Shown here piece after piece: positions 8,210 to 16,365 of a stretch of 64,000 nt of DNA. The stretch is from positions 3,745,501 to 3,809,500 of the forward strand of contig NZ_JACMTR010000002.1 in NCBI RefSeq assembly GCF_014267175.1, written 5' to 3'. The notes under the pieces are model-generated. The model had not been told where the DNA came from. It searched no databases and was given only the letters and a program-made list of their open reading frames with translations. Within the stretch, counting starts at the first letter, position 1, and each line of letters opens with the position of its first letter. A program made the translations under genes and the position numbers. The stretch comes from Pseudonocardia sp. C8. GTDB taxonomy: Bacteria; Actinomycetota; Actinomycetes; Mycobacteriales; Pseudonocardiaceae.

Positions 8210-9000
8210 CGGGACACCCCGGTCCGCACGCCGGCGAGGAACCCGCCGACGATCCGGTCGAACTCGGCCGGCTGCTCCTGGTTCGCGGCGTGCCCGGCGC
8301 CGGGGACGAGCGCGAACCCGGCCCCGGGGATCGCCGCGGCCAGCGCCCGGGCCTCCTCGACACCGGTGACCACGTCGTGCTCGCCGACCACGACCAGCGT
8401 GGGCACGCCGATCCGGGCCAGGTCGGCGGAGTGGTCGGTGGCCGCCATCGAGGCCGCGGCCAGCGCGTACCCGGCGGGCCGGACCCCGGCCATGATCGCC
8501 TCCACCCGGGCGCGGACCGGTGCGGGGGCGTCCGGTGCGACCAGGCGCCCGGCCCGGCGCGCGGCGAACTCCCCGGCGCCGAGCTCGGCGAGCTCCTCGA
8601 CACGGCGGGCCATCCCGGCCCGGCCCTCGGGGGTGCGGCCGGAACCGCGGGTGGAGTCGGCCAGCACCAGGCTGCGCAGCAGGTCCGGGCGGCGCAGCGC
8701 CATCCGGGTCGCCACCACCCCGCCCCAGGAGACGCCGACGACGTGCGCCGGGGTGCCGTCGAGCACGGCCAGCGCGGCGTCGGCGAGCCGGTCCATGACC
8801 GTCTCCGGGGGCGTGCCGGGAGGCGGGTCGGGCGAGTCGCCGTAGCCGGGGGCGTCCCAGGCGAGCAGCCGGTAGGTGCCGGCCAGCCCGCCGTCGAGCT
8901 GGGGCCGGAACGACTCGGCCGCTCCCCCGATGCCGTGCAGGAGCAGCACGGTGTCCCCGGACCCGGCGGCGCGCACGGCGACCGGGTACCCGCCGGTCAC
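8206..9000 (-). CDS. Alpha/beta hydrolase, possible meta-cleavage or enol-lactone hydrolase
   Basis: 264 residues with an alpha/beta-hydrolase core: LLLHGIGG (oxyanion hole, 19-26), the nucleophile elbow GVSWGG (Ser91), an acid after VVGEHD, and the catalytic His in GAGHAAN near the C-terminus. The cap region is helical. Relatives include 3-oxoadipate enol-lactonase and C-C hydrolases that cleave extradiol products. Its place directly after the aspartate-dehydrogenase-like gene and two genes from the extradiol-type dioxygenase favours the latter. Start and stop overlap both neighbours by 4 nt, so it is translationally coupled. Confidence 0.85.
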   Translation of the reverse strand: MTGGYPVAVRAAGSGDTVLLLHGIGGAAESFRPQLDGGLAGTYRLLAWDAPGYGDSPDPPPGTPPETVMDRLADAALAVLDGTPAHVVGVSWGGVVATRMALRRPDLLRSLVLADSTRGSGRTPEGRAGMARRVEELAELGAGEFAARRAGRLVAPDAPAPVRARVEAIMAGVRPAGYALAAASMAATDHSADLARIGVPTLVVVGEHDVVTGVEEARALAAAIPGAGFALVPGAGHAANQEQPAEFDRIVGGFLAGVRTGVSR

Positions 9001-9752
9001 CGGAGCACCGCCGGGGCGCCTGCGAGGTCACCGACCGCACGCAGCACCGCGTACGGGGTGATCGCGCTGGTGGTCGGGGTGCGTTCCGAGGGCCGGTTGG
9101 CGATCTCGATCCGGTAGTCGCCGGACGGGCCGGTCGCCTCGATCACGTGCCGGGTCAAGGTCGCCGCCGGGTCCGCGACGACGGCGGCCTCGACGACGTC
9201 CCACCGGCCGGTGGCCAGCGCGACCGCGGCGACGACGTTCGTGGAGCGCGGGAAGCGGGCGGCCACCTCGCGGGCCGTGCCGCGGAACAGCTCGACCGGG
9301 CCGTCCGGGGCGGGCCGGTCCGGCAGCAACGCGGAGGCGGCCTTGGTGGTGGTCACCGTGACCCGCTCCGGGCCGCCGTCCATCAGCGCGGCCGCCCGCA
9401 GCACGTCGAGCCCGCCGATCGCGCCGGTGCACAGGTGCACCCGGCCCGGCCCGGCCGACAGGGCGGCGAGCAGGTCGTCGTCGGTGAGCGCGCCGATCGA
9501 CACCACCAGCAGGTCACCGCCCGCGGCGATCACCTCCGGCGCGGTCGCGGCCAGCGCGGCGTGCCCGGCGCACTCGACGACCAGGTCTGCCCCGCGCACC
9601 GCGGCCGCGGTGTCGATCACCGGCAGGCCGGGCGGGTCTGCCGGGTCGCGGTGCACGACGCCGATCAGGTCGGCGCCGGGCACCGCGCCGCCGGCGAGCG
9701 CGCGGGCCACGACCTCGCCGATCGCCCCGCAGCCGAGGACCGCGACCTTCAC
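8997..9752 (-). CDS. Aspartate-dehydrogenase-family (NadX-like) oxidoreductase
   Basis: 251 residues. The N-terminus KVAVLGCGAIGEVV is a Rossmann G-x-G-x-x-G motif, DLVVECAGHAAL and SIGALTD follow, and the second domain has TTTKAASAL and the His region LTRHVIEATG of L-aspartate dehydrogenases. In NAD synthesis such enzymes oxidise aspartate, but no nadA or nadC is nearby. Homologues are also found in aromatic-catabolic operons, where they probably act on a small 2-amino or semialdehyde intermediate. GTG 9752 overlaps the stop of the upstream dioxygenase by 4 nt. Family certain, reaction uncertain. Confidence 0.82.
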   Translation of the reverse strand: MKVAVLGCGAIGEVVARALAGGAVPGADLIGVVHRDPADPPGLPVIDTAAAVRGADLVVECAGHAALAATAPEVIAAGGDLLVVSIGALTDDDLLAALSAGPGRVHLCTGAIGGLDVLRAAALMDGGPERVTVTTTKAASALLPDRPAPDGPVELFRGTAREVAARFPRSTNVVAAVALATGRWDVVEAAVVADPAATLTRHVIEATGPSGDYRIEIANRPSERTPTTSAITPYAVLRAVGDLAGAPAVLR

Positions 9753-10699
9753 GAGTGCACCTCCGCGCCGCGGCGGCGGGCGAAGTACCCGGGATCGGGT
9801 TCACCGGCCATGTGCGCGCGGACGTCCGCCGACGGCGGCCCGGCCGTGCCCCACAGGTCGGACAGCTCCGGGGTGCGCCGCCACACCCGGCACAGCCAGG
9901 CGTCCTCGGTGACCTGGTCGACCTCGGAGGTGTACTCGCACACCAGCCCGGCCGGGTCGGCGAAGTAGGAGAAGGTGTTGTTGCCGGGCCCGTGCCGGCC
10001 CGGCCCCCACAGCGGCAGCATCTGGTGGTGCCGCAGCCGCCCGATGCCGCGCATGAAGTGGTCGATCGAGCCCATCTCGTAGGCCACGTGGTTGATCGAG
10101 GTCCAGGCGGCCTGGTTGAACGCGATCACGTGGTGGTCGGAGTTGCAGCGCAGGAACGCCATCTGGTGCTCGGACCAGTCGGAGATCCGCATGCCGAGCA
10201 CCGAGGTGTAGAACGCGCAGGCGGCGTCGATGTCGACGGTGTTGAGCACGACGTGGGCGAGCTTGCGCGGCCGGGCCGCGCGGCCCTCCGGGTCGCCGGG
10301 CACCACGGCGTAGGTGTCGCAGGACAGCTCGACCAGTCGGCCCTCCGGGTCGACCAGGCGCAGCCCGTAGCCGCCGCCGGCCTGGTCCAGCGGGCCCGGC
10401 CCGGCCACGACCGGGACTCCGCGGCGCTCCAGCTCGCGGGCTGCCGCGTCGATCTCGGCCGGGGTCGCGACCGCGAACGCGATCTTGTCGAGGCCGTTGG
10501 CCTCGTCGTCGACCAGCTGCAGGATGTGGTGCTCGGGTCCGGTTCCGCGCAGCCACACGGCGCCGGTGTCGGTGTCGGTGGTCTCCAGCCCCCAGACCTC
10601 AGAGTAGAAGTCCGCGGCGTCGCGCAGCGCCGTCGTGCGCAGCGACGCGGAGCGCAGCGCGCGCAGCCGGACCACGGGGCCCTCCGCCGGGGCGGTCAC
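9749..10699 (-). CDS. VOC-superfamily, type I extradiol dioxygenase-like protein
   Basis: 316 residues forming two vicinal-oxygen-chelate modules, as in 2,3-dihydroxybiphenyl dioxygenase. The C-terminal module keeps the three Fe ligands expected of active extradiol enzymes: His in RKLAHVVLNT, His in INHVAYEMGS, and Glu in VCEYTSEV. HHQMLPLWGPGRHGPGNN is the usual active-site loop. The first module lacks ligands, as is normal. GTG 10699 overlaps the Rieske gene stop by 4 nt. It should cleave a catechol next to a hydroxyl (meta cleavage); the following hydrolase would then split the product. The long tail after residue 270 is Arg/Pro-rich. Confidence 0.87.
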   Translation of the reverse strand: MTAPAEGPVVRLRALRSASLRTTALRDAADFYSEVWGLETTDTDTGAVWLRGTGPEHHILQLVDDEANGLDKIAFAVATPAEIDAAARELERRGVPVVAGPGPLDQAGGGYGLRLVDPEGRLVELSCDTYAVVPGDPEGRAARPRKLAHVVLNTVDIDAACAFYTSVLGMRISDWSEHQMAFLRCNSDHHVIAFNQAAWTSINHVAYEMGSIDHFMRGIGRLRHHQMLPLWGPGRHGPGNNTFSYFADPAGLVCEYTSEVDQVTEDAWLCRVWRRTPELSDLWGTAGPPSADVRAHMAGEPDPGYFARRRGAEVHS

Positions 10700-12021
10700 C
10701 GGGCCGCTCCCGCGGTCGCGGCCGGGCGGGAGCCGGTGGCCGGCGGGGCGGGTTCCCGGTGCTCGCGCAGGTACCGTTCGGCCCGGTTGCGCAGCAGCCG
10801 CCGGACCCGCACCAGGGCGATGTCGTGCTGGTAGAGGCCTTCGCGGACGGTGGCGTCCTCGGGCATGTCCTCGAGCATCACGCGGTCCTGCTCCAGCACG
10901 GCCCAGTGCCGCTCCTCGAGCAGGGTCCGGTAGAGGAACCGCCAGGAGTCCCGCTGCCAGCCCTGCACCTTGCGGCAGCGCCAGAAGAACGCGGCGTGCC
11001 GGCCGGCCGAGATCGGCGTGACCATCGCGATGATCGCGAACGGGCCACCGGGGCCGGCCGACGGCGGGTAGGGGATGTCGAGGCGGACGGCCTGGAAGCC
11101 GTCGTCGATCCACTCCGACCAGTCGAAGTTGACGGCCTTCTGGTCGGTCTTCTCGAACACGAAGCCGGTCGCGGTGTCGCGGACCTGGAACACGGCCTCG
11201 CGCTTGCCGCCGAACATCGAGTGCGACTCGCGGTGCAGGAACGCGCCGTGCATCGGGTCCATGAGGTTGTCCAGCGACAGTGCGTACGGCGCGTCCCACT
11301 CGACGTAGCAGAGGAAGCTCGACCAGTCCGGCGCGGCGATCTGCTCGGGCAGCGCCAGCGGGGCCGGCGGGGTGCCGTCCTCGGTGATCCAGGCGAACAC
11401 CGCGCCCGCCCGTTCCTGGGCCGGGAACGTGGTGACCGCTCGGCGGCCCTCCAGCGCGCAGCCGGGGCTGCCCGGTACGGACACGACGGTGCCGCCGGCG
11501 TCGACCTGGACGCCGTGGTAGTTGCAGGCCACCCGGTCGCCGAGGTGCACGCCGCGGGACAGCGGGGCGTTGCGGTGCGGGCAGCGGTCGCGCTGGACGT
11601 GCACGGTGCCGGCGCCGTCGCGCCACAGCAGCAGGTCGATCCCGGCCCGGTGCAGCCGGACCAGCTCGCCGGACGGCACGGCCGCCGACGGGCACAGCGC
11701 GTACCACTGGTCGGGCAGGCCGCGGGCCAGCAGCTCGGCGGCCGTGCCCGGCCGGCCGGCCCGCTCGCCGGCCGGGTCCAGCGCCAGCGGCGCGGGCGGG
11801 GCGGCGCCGTCGGCGCCGAGCCGGGCAAGCTCGGCGACGACCGACTCGGCGGTCCAGTCCCCGCCGTCCGGCGGGCGGGTACCGCCGGTGTTGAGCCCGG
11901 CCGCGAGCGCGGCGGGATCGGCGGCGCCGGTGGCGTAGACCCGCTCGAGCTCGGCCGCGAACGTGCTCTCGTAGCTCGTCGGCGGGCGGCTGCGGGACTG
12001 GTGGATCTGCAGGTGCGACAC
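10696..12021 (-). CDS. Rieske non-haem iron oxygenase, alpha subunit
   Basis: 441 residues. The Rieske cluster is ligated by C147-P-H149 and C166-N-Y-H169, and the mononuclear iron site by D-P-M-H258-x4-H263. It has the size of phthalate-dioxygenase-type (homo-oligomeric) oxygenases; no beta subunit gene is present. Residues 1-95 form an extra N-terminal region rich in Ala and Pro. GTG 12021 follows GGAGG by 5 nt. The adjacent gene supplies a matching two-component electron donor, so the pair resembles vanillate demethylase or phthalate dioxygenase systems. The substrate, and whether it dihydroxylates or demethylates, are unknown. Confidence 0.9.
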   Translation of the reverse strand: MSHLQIHQSRSRPPTSYESTFAAELERVYATGAADPAALAAGLNTGGTRPPDGGDWTAESVVAELARLGADGAAPPAPLALDPAGERAGRPGTAAELLARGLPDQWYALCPSAAVPSGELVRLHRAGIDLLLWRDGAGTVHVQRDRCPHRNAPLSRGVHLGDRVACNYHGVQVDAGGTVVSVPGSPGCALEGRRAVTTFPAQERAGAVFAWITEDGTPPAPLALPEQIAAPDWSSFLCYVEWDAPYALSLDNLMDPMHGAFLHRESHSMFGGKREAVFQVRDTATGFVFEKTDQKAVNFDWSEWIDDGFQAVRLDIPYPPSAGPGGPFAIIAMVTPISAGRHAAFFWRCRKVQGWQRDSWRFLYRTLLEERHWAVLEQDRVMLEDMPEDATVREGLYQHDIALVRVRRLLRNRAERYLREHREPAPPATGSRPAATAGAAR

Positions 12022-12050
12022 GGTCGCCTCCGGTGGTGGGTCGGTCGGGG

Positions 12051-13001
12051 TCAGAGGTCGAGAACGAGCTCGGGGCCGCGGCAGCGGGAGACGCAGACGA
12101 ACATCGATCCGCCGGCCGCGCGCTCGTCGTCGGTGAGCACGAGGTCGCGGTGCTCGGGCTCGCCCGCGAGGACCTTGACCTCGCAGGTGCCGCAGATGCC
12201 CTCCTCGCAGGAGGACGGCACGGAGATCCCGGCACCGCCGAGTGCGGCCAGCACGCTGCAGCCCGGCTCCACCCGCACCCGCACGTCGCTGGCGGCGCAG
12301 TGCACGTCGAACCCGGTGTCCGCGGTGGCGCTGGGCGCGACCTCCGGTGCCCGGAACCGCTCGACGTGGACCCGGCCGGGGTCGGGCGCGAGCTCCAGTA
12401 CGGCGTCGATCATCGAGGTGGGGCCGCAGCAGTGCACCGTGGCCCAGGGCCGCCCGGCCAGGACGGCAGCCAGGTCGGCGGGGCCGCCCGCCTCGTCGTC
12501 GAGGTGCACCCGGACCCGGGATCCGTCCGGGTCGAGCGCGGCCAGCTCGTCGAGGTAGGCCAGCGCGGACCGGGTGCGGCCGCAGTAGAGCAGCGACCAG
12601 TCCGCGCCCGCGGCGGCGAGCGCGCGGGCCATGGCCAGGATCGGGGTGATGCCGATCCCGCCGGCGACGAGCAGGTTCTCCGCCCCGGCCTCGAGCGGGA
12701 AGTCCTGGTGCGGGCCGCCGACGGGGAGGAGGGCGCCGATCCGCACGCCGTCGTGCACGTACGCGCTGCCTCCGCGGCTGTCCGGGGCCCGGTGCACGGC
12801 GACCGTCCACCCGGTGCGGTCGGTGGGCGGGCCGCACAGCGAGTACTGGCGGGTCAGCCCGACCGGCAGGTCGAGCGTGAGGTGCGCGCCGGGCTCCCAG
12901 CCCGGGAGCTCGCCGCCGGCCGGGTCGGCCAGGCGCACCTCGACGACGTCGTCGGAGAGGCGGGTCAGCCGCTCGACGCGCAGCGTGCGGGTCTCGGACA
13001 T
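12051..13001 (-). CDS. Phthalate-dioxygenase-reductase-type FMN/2Fe-2S reductase
   Basis: 316 residues in the order flavin domain, NAD domain, plant-type ferredoxin, typical of phthalate dioxygenase reductase and VanB. RQYSLCGPP (about 51-59) binds flavin, LVAGGIGITPILAMARAL (about 112-128) is the NAD-binding GGIGITP motif, and the C-terminal CEEGICGTCEVKVL plus the last Cys in FVCVSRC hold the 2Fe-2S cluster. It would pass electrons from NADH to the Rieske oxygenase next to it; no separate ferredoxin gene is needed. The gap to the Rieske start is 29 nt, so both lie in one operon. Confidence 0.9.
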   Translation of the reverse strand: MSETRTLRVERLTRLSDDVVEVRLADPAGGELPGWEPGAHLTLDLPVGLTRQYSLCGPPTDRTGWTVAVHRAPDSRGGSAYVHDGVRIGALLPVGGPHQDFPLEAGAENLLVAGGIGITPILAMARALAAAGADWSLLYCGRTRSALAYLDELAALDPDGSRVRVHLDDEAGGPADLAAVLAGRPWATVHCCGPTSMIDAVLELAPDPGRVHVERFRAPEVAPSATADTGFDVHCAASDVRVRVEPGCSVLAALGGAGISVPSSCEEGICGTCEVKVLAGEPEHRDLVLTDDERAAGGSMFVCVSRCRGPELVLDL

Positions 13002-13033
13002 CGGTGTCCTCCTCGGCTCCGGTCCGGCGTGGC

Positions 13034-13546
13034 TCAGCGGCGGACGCCGTGCATCGGCGAGGTCGGGGGGTAGGTCGGCAGCTGCGGCTTCGGCGAGCCG
13101 ATGACCACGCAGAACAGCGCGTCGGTGTCGCCGATGTTGCGCAGGCTGCGCGGGACGCCGGCCGGGACGCGGATCAGGTCGCGGTAGCCGAGGACCCGGC
13201 TGGCGGTGCGGGTGCCGTCCTCGACGTCGTGCACGGTGACCTCGAGCTCGCCCTCCAGGACGTAGAAGACCTCCTCGACGTCGTGGTGGGTGTGCTCGGG
13301 GCCGATCGCGCCGGCCGGGAGCCGCATGTTCGAGAACGTGAAGTGCTCGGCCGGCAGGATCCGGTTGTCGGTCTCGTGGTTGCCGGTGGCGCCGGATCCG
13401 ATGTAGCGGATCTGGGCCCGGCGGAACTGGTCACCGGCCGCGGCGGCCTGGAAACCCAGCGTGTCCCAGTCCTCGTGCCGCGAGGCGGCACCTGCGATGC
13501 AGCTGTCGATCAGCTGCTCCAGGTCGGTGCGGGCGGGAGCGCTCAT
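13034..13546 (-). CDS. Cupin-domain protein, first gene of the catabolic operon
   Basis: 170 residues with one cupin barrel: PEHTHHDVEEVFYVLEGELEV (about 95-115) is cupin motif 1 with G-x-H-x-H-type metal ligands (H98, H100, H101 region) and the trailing E, and RDLIRVPAGVPRSLRN is motif 2, although its His is replaced. A single metal site could support dioxygenase, isomerase or sensor activity. ATG 13546 is the natural start after a weak SD. It is the promoter-proximal gene of the minus-strand series and faces the aldehyde dehydrogenase gene across 169 nt carrying two candidate operators. Confidence 0.78.
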   Translation of the reverse strand: MSAPARTDLEQLIDSCIAGAASRHEDWDTLGFQAAAAGDQFRRAQIRYIGSGATGNHETDNRILPAEHFTFSNMRLPAGAIGPEHTHHDVEEVFYVLEGELEVTVHDVEDGTRTASRVLGYRDLIRVPAGVPRSLRNIGDTDALFCVVIGSPKPQLPTYPPTSPMHGVRR

Positions 13547-13561
13547 CGGGAACCTCGTTTC

Positions 13562-13575
13562 TCTTAGCCCTAAAC
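13562..13575. promoter_or_regulatory. Candidate operator for the MarR regulator (site 1)
   Basis: TCTTAGCCCTAAAC contains the inverted repeat TTAG-CC-CTAA, 16 nt upstream of the cupin start. Read on the minus strand it contains GATGGTTTAG, which recurs with one change (GATCGTTTAG) at the second site, 120 nt away. The AT content stands out from the surroundings. Assignment to the MarR protein at 15244 is by proximity only. Confidence 0.45.
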
Positions 13576-13681
13576 CATCGGACGAGGAGATTGATAGCAG
13601 CGACCCACGCCACACCACAAGCCTTCCGGGCACGATTCTTTCCGTGTCGACCCAATCACTGCTGGTCAGAGCGTCGAGATT

Positions 13682-13695
13682 GTTCATCGCTAAAC
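13682..13695. promoter_or_regulatory. Candidate operator for the MarR regulator (site 2)
   Basis: GTTCATCGCTAAAC is an imperfect inverted repeat (GTTCA-N4-TAAAC) that ends 20 nt before the aldehyde dehydrogenase GTG. It shares TAAAC-[CG]-ATC with site 1. Two related palindromes, one near each divergent gene, would let one regulator control both operons. Confidence 0.45.
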
Positions 13696-13715
13696 GATCA
13701 GGCACACTGCGCCAG

Positions 13716-15242
13716 GTGACGACCACCGCCGTTGAGCCCCTCGCCCCGCCCGCGCAGATCCCGGCAGACGAGCTCCTCGTCGCCGGCGAGTGGCGCCCCG
13801 GAGCCGGCCCGGAGATCACCTGCACCGACCCCGCGACGGGCTGCACGATCACCACCCTGCGCGGCGCGTCGGCGTCCGACGTCGACGCCGCCGCACGGGC
13901 CGCCCATGCGGCCGCCGACGCCCCGGCCTGGCGCGACCTGCTGCCGCACCGGCGGGCCCGGCTGCTGCACCGGATCGCCGACGGGATCGACGGGGCCGCC
14001 GAGGAGCTGGCCCGGCTCCAGACCCTCGACACCGGCAAGACGCTGGCCGAGACCCGGGCGCTCGCCGCGAGCGCCGCCGGCACCTACCGCTACCTGGCCG
14101 CGGCCTGCGAGACGGCCGATGGCGAGCTCCCGACCCCGCGCGGGGAACACCTCGCGATGACCGTCCACGAGCCGGTCGGCGTCGTCGCCGCGATCACCCC
14201 GTGGAACTCCCCGATCGCCAGCGACGCCCAGAAGATCGCGCCCGCGCTCGCGGCCGGCAACGCCGTGCTGCTCAAACCCGCCCCGTGGGCGCCGCTGGTG
14301 TCACTGGCCGCCGGCCGGATCGTGCACCGCGCGCTCCTCGACGAGGGGCTGCCACCCGCCCTGGTGTCCGTGCTCCCCGGCAGCGGCGCCGAGGCCGGCG
14401 AGGCCCTGGTCCGGCACGACGACGTCGGGATCGTCTCGTTCACCGGCGGCACGGCCACCGGGCGGCGGATCGCGGAGATCGCGGGCCGGCGGCTGATCCC
14501 GGTGTCGCTGGAGCTCGGCGGCAAGTCACCGGCGATCATCTGCCCGGACGCGGACCTCGACCACGCGGTCGCCGGCACCCTCTACGGGATCTTCTCCTCG
14601 AGCGGCCAGAGCTGCGTCGCCGGTTCCCGGATCTTCGTCCCGCGCGACCGGCACGACGAGCTCGTCGCCCGGCTCGCCGACGCGACCCGCCGGCTCCGGG
14701 TCGGGCCCGGCACCGACCCCCGCACCCAGGTCGGCCCGCTCGTCCACCACGACCACCGCGACCGGGTCGCCGCCATGGTCGACCGCGCCGTCGCCGCCGG
14801 GGCCCGGGTCGTCACCGGCGGCCGGATCCCGGACGACCCCGCGCTCGCCGGCGGCGCCTACTACCTGCCGACCGTCCTCGACCGGGTCGAGCCCGCCTGG
14901 GAGATCTGCCGGGAGGAGGTGTTCGGACCGGTCGCCGTCGTGCTGCCCTACGACGACGAGGACGACCTGGTCCGGCAGGCCGACGACACCGCGTACGGCC
15001 TGGCCTGCGGGATCTGGACGGCCGACCACCGCAGGGCCTGGCGGATCGCGCGCCGGGTCCGCGCGGGCACGGTCTGGGTCAACACGCACAAGCAGTTCAG
15101 CATCTCCACCCCGTTCGGCGGGGTGAAGGACTCCGGCCTGGGCGTGGAGAAGGGACGGCTCGGCCTGCGGACCTACAGCACCACCAAGAGCGTCTACTGG
15201 AGCCTGGCCGAGGACCCGATCCCGTGGGCGGCGCCCCGCTGA
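13716..15242 (+). CDS. NAD(P)-dependent aldehyde dehydrogenase
   Basis: 508 residues of the ALDH superfamily. The general base is E266 in VSLELGGKSPA and the nucleophile C300 in SSGQSCVAGSR; PWNSP (163-167) and FTGGTATGRR (242-251) are the cofactor loops, and EEVFGPVAVV lies in the C-terminal half. GTG 13716 gives the normal N-terminus; the frame is open farther upstream into the promoter region. It could oxidise a semialdehyde or an aldehyde made by the island, for example a product of the ThDP decarboxylase. It is divergent from the cupin operon and ends 1 nt before the MarR gene's stop. Confidence 0.9.
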   Translation: MTTTAVEPLAPPAQIPADELLVAGEWRPGAGPEITCTDPATGCTITTLRGASASDVDAAARAAHAAADAPAWRDLLPHRRARLLHRIADGIDGAAEELARLQTLDTGKTLAETRALAASAAGTYRYLAAACETADGELPTPRGEHLAMTVHEPVGVVAAITPWNSPIASDAQKIAPALAAGNAVLLKPAPWAPLVSLAAGRIVHRALLDEGLPPALVSVLPGSGAEAGEALVRHDDVGIVSFTGGTATGRRIAEIAGRRLIPVSLELGGKSPAIICPDADLDHAVAGTLYGIFSSSGQSCVAGSRIFVPRDRHDELVARLADATRRLRVGPGTDPRTQVGPLVHHDHRDRVAAMVDRAVAAGARVVTGGRIPDDPALAGGAYYLPTVLDRVEPAWEICREEVFGPVAVVLPYDDEDDLVRQADDTAYGLACGIWTADHRRAWRIARRVRAGTVWVNTHKQFSISTPFGGVKDSGLGVEKGRLGLRTYSTTKSVYWSLAEDPIPWAAPR

Positions 15243-15243
15243 G

Positions 15244-15780
15244 CTACTCGCCGGAGCGGGTCGCCGCGTCGTCGAGCGACCGTTCCAGCTTGCGCAGCAG
15301 CCGGGCGAGCTGGCGCTGCTCGGCCTCGCCGAGCCCGGCGAGCATCTCCTTCTCGTTCGCGAAGTGCGCCCGCGAGACCCGGTCGATCAGCTCCAGGCCG
15401 GCCGGGGTCAGCTGCACGTGCACAACGCGGCCGTCGGCGCCGTCCCGCTCGCGGCGCACCAGGCCGGCCGCCTCCAGCCGGTCCACGCGCTGGGTGAGCC
15501 CGCCGGCGGTGACGAGCGTGACCCCACCGAGGTCACGCATCGTCTGCCGGTAGGGCTCGCCGGAGCGCCGCAGCGCCGCCAGGACGTCGAAGGCCGCCAT
15601 CGAGATGCCGTGCGCCTCGAAGACCGGTGCGAGCTGGGCCTGGTAGCGCAGGAAGCTGCGGTGCAGGCGGCCGAACACGGCCATGGCCGACGGGTCGAGC
15701 TCCGGGTCGTGGCGGGCCCACTGCTCCAGGATCCTGTCGACCATGTCCGGTTCACCCGAGCGCCTGCGCGCCGCCATCAC
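15244..15780 (-). CDS. MarR-family transcriptional regulator
   Basis: 178 residues. The winged helix-turn-helix is centred on YRQTMRDLGGVTLVTAGGLTQRVDRLEAAGLVRRERDGADGR (split here only by reading; about 77-120), with the typical DGADGRVVHVQLT wing. MarR proteins usually repress divergent catabolic or efflux genes and release DNA on binding phenolic or CoA ligands. The gene ends against the aldehyde dehydrogenase and is the only regulator of the island, so it probably recognises the two palindromes at 13562 and 13682. Confidence 0.88.
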   Translation of the reverse strand: MMAARRRSGEPDMVDRILEQWARHDPELDPSAMAVFGRLHRSFLRYQAQLAPVFEAHGISMAAFDVLAALRRSGEPYRQTMRDLGGVTLVTAGGLTQRVDRLEAAGLVRRERDGADGRVVHVQLTPAGLELIDRVSRAHFANEKEMLAGLGEAEQRQLARLLRKLERSLDDAATRSGE

Positions 15781-15842
15781 TCTCCTCCCACGCGGGCGTT
15801 CAGGTTAGTGGAGCGCCGCGACCGCCCGGAGCACCCGTGCGG

Positions 15843-16163
15843 TCAGGCGGGCCCCGGCCGGCGCGTCCGCCGCACGACCAGCAGCGCCCCGACCCCGGCC
15901 GCCACCGCGCCACCGGCGAACGGCGCCGCGGCGCGGGCGATCTCCCCCGCCCGTCCGACCAGCGCGGTCCGCCGCTGCGCGATCCCCGCACCGAGCCGGT
16001 CCAGGCTCCTCCGCAGCTCCACCGCCGCGCCGACCACGCGCGCGTCCCGGCCGTCGGAGAGTGCCGCCAGCCGGTCGCGCAGCTCGGCCGCCGACACGGA
16101 GGTCAGGTCAAGCTCCTCCGCGGAGTCGTCGACGCCCTCACCGTTCCGCTCGTGCCGCCCCAC
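15843..16163 (-). CDS. Small C-terminally anchored membrane protein, unknown
   Basis: 106 residues from GTG 16163, chosen because AGGAGG stands just upstream. The first half is acidic (GEGVDDSAEELDLTSVSAAEL), the middle is a basic amphipathic helix (LRDRLAALSDGRDARVVGAAVELRRSLDRL), and the last part is one hydrophobic segment (PFAGGAVAAGVGALLVV) followed by a basic tail: a tail-anchored topology with most of the protein in the cytoplasm. I do not recognise a family; it resembles small DUF3618-like actinobacterial proteins in layout. Confidence 0.6.
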   Translation of the reverse strand: MGRHERNGEGVDDSAEELDLTSVSAAELRDRLAALSDGRDARVVGAAVELRRSLDRLGAGIAQRRTALVGRAGEIARAAAPFAGGAVAAGVGALLVVRRTRRPGPA

Positions 16164-16298
16164 GCGTCCTCCTCTCGCCCGGCCGGGCACCCTCCCGGAC
16201 CTGCGGATCAGTCAACGTCATCGGCGTCGGAACGGCCACCGCCGAACGGGACACCGCTCAGCAGATTCTCAGACATATCTCGTTGCTACGGCGACACT

Positions 16299-16314
16299 TC
16301 ACGATATATCGTGA
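16299..16314. promoter_or_regulatory. Perfect 16-bp palindrome upstream of the PadR gene
   Basis: TCACGATATATCGTGA is a perfect inverted repeat 51 nt upstream of the PadR ATG. PadR-like regulators of multidrug transporters bind AT-cored palindromes of this shape and usually repress their own gene. A near half-site (ACATATCTCG) lies at 16273-16282. Confidence 0.65.
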
Positions 16315-16365
16315 TGACACGCGAGCCGATCGAAGGGAAGGCTCACGAGGACGAGGAGACCCATC

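Noticed and set aside
13461..13715. Longer aldehyde dehydrogenase start upstream of 13716
   Set aside because: The extra residues would be antisense to the cupin start and cover the operators; GTG 13716 gives the usual N-terminus.
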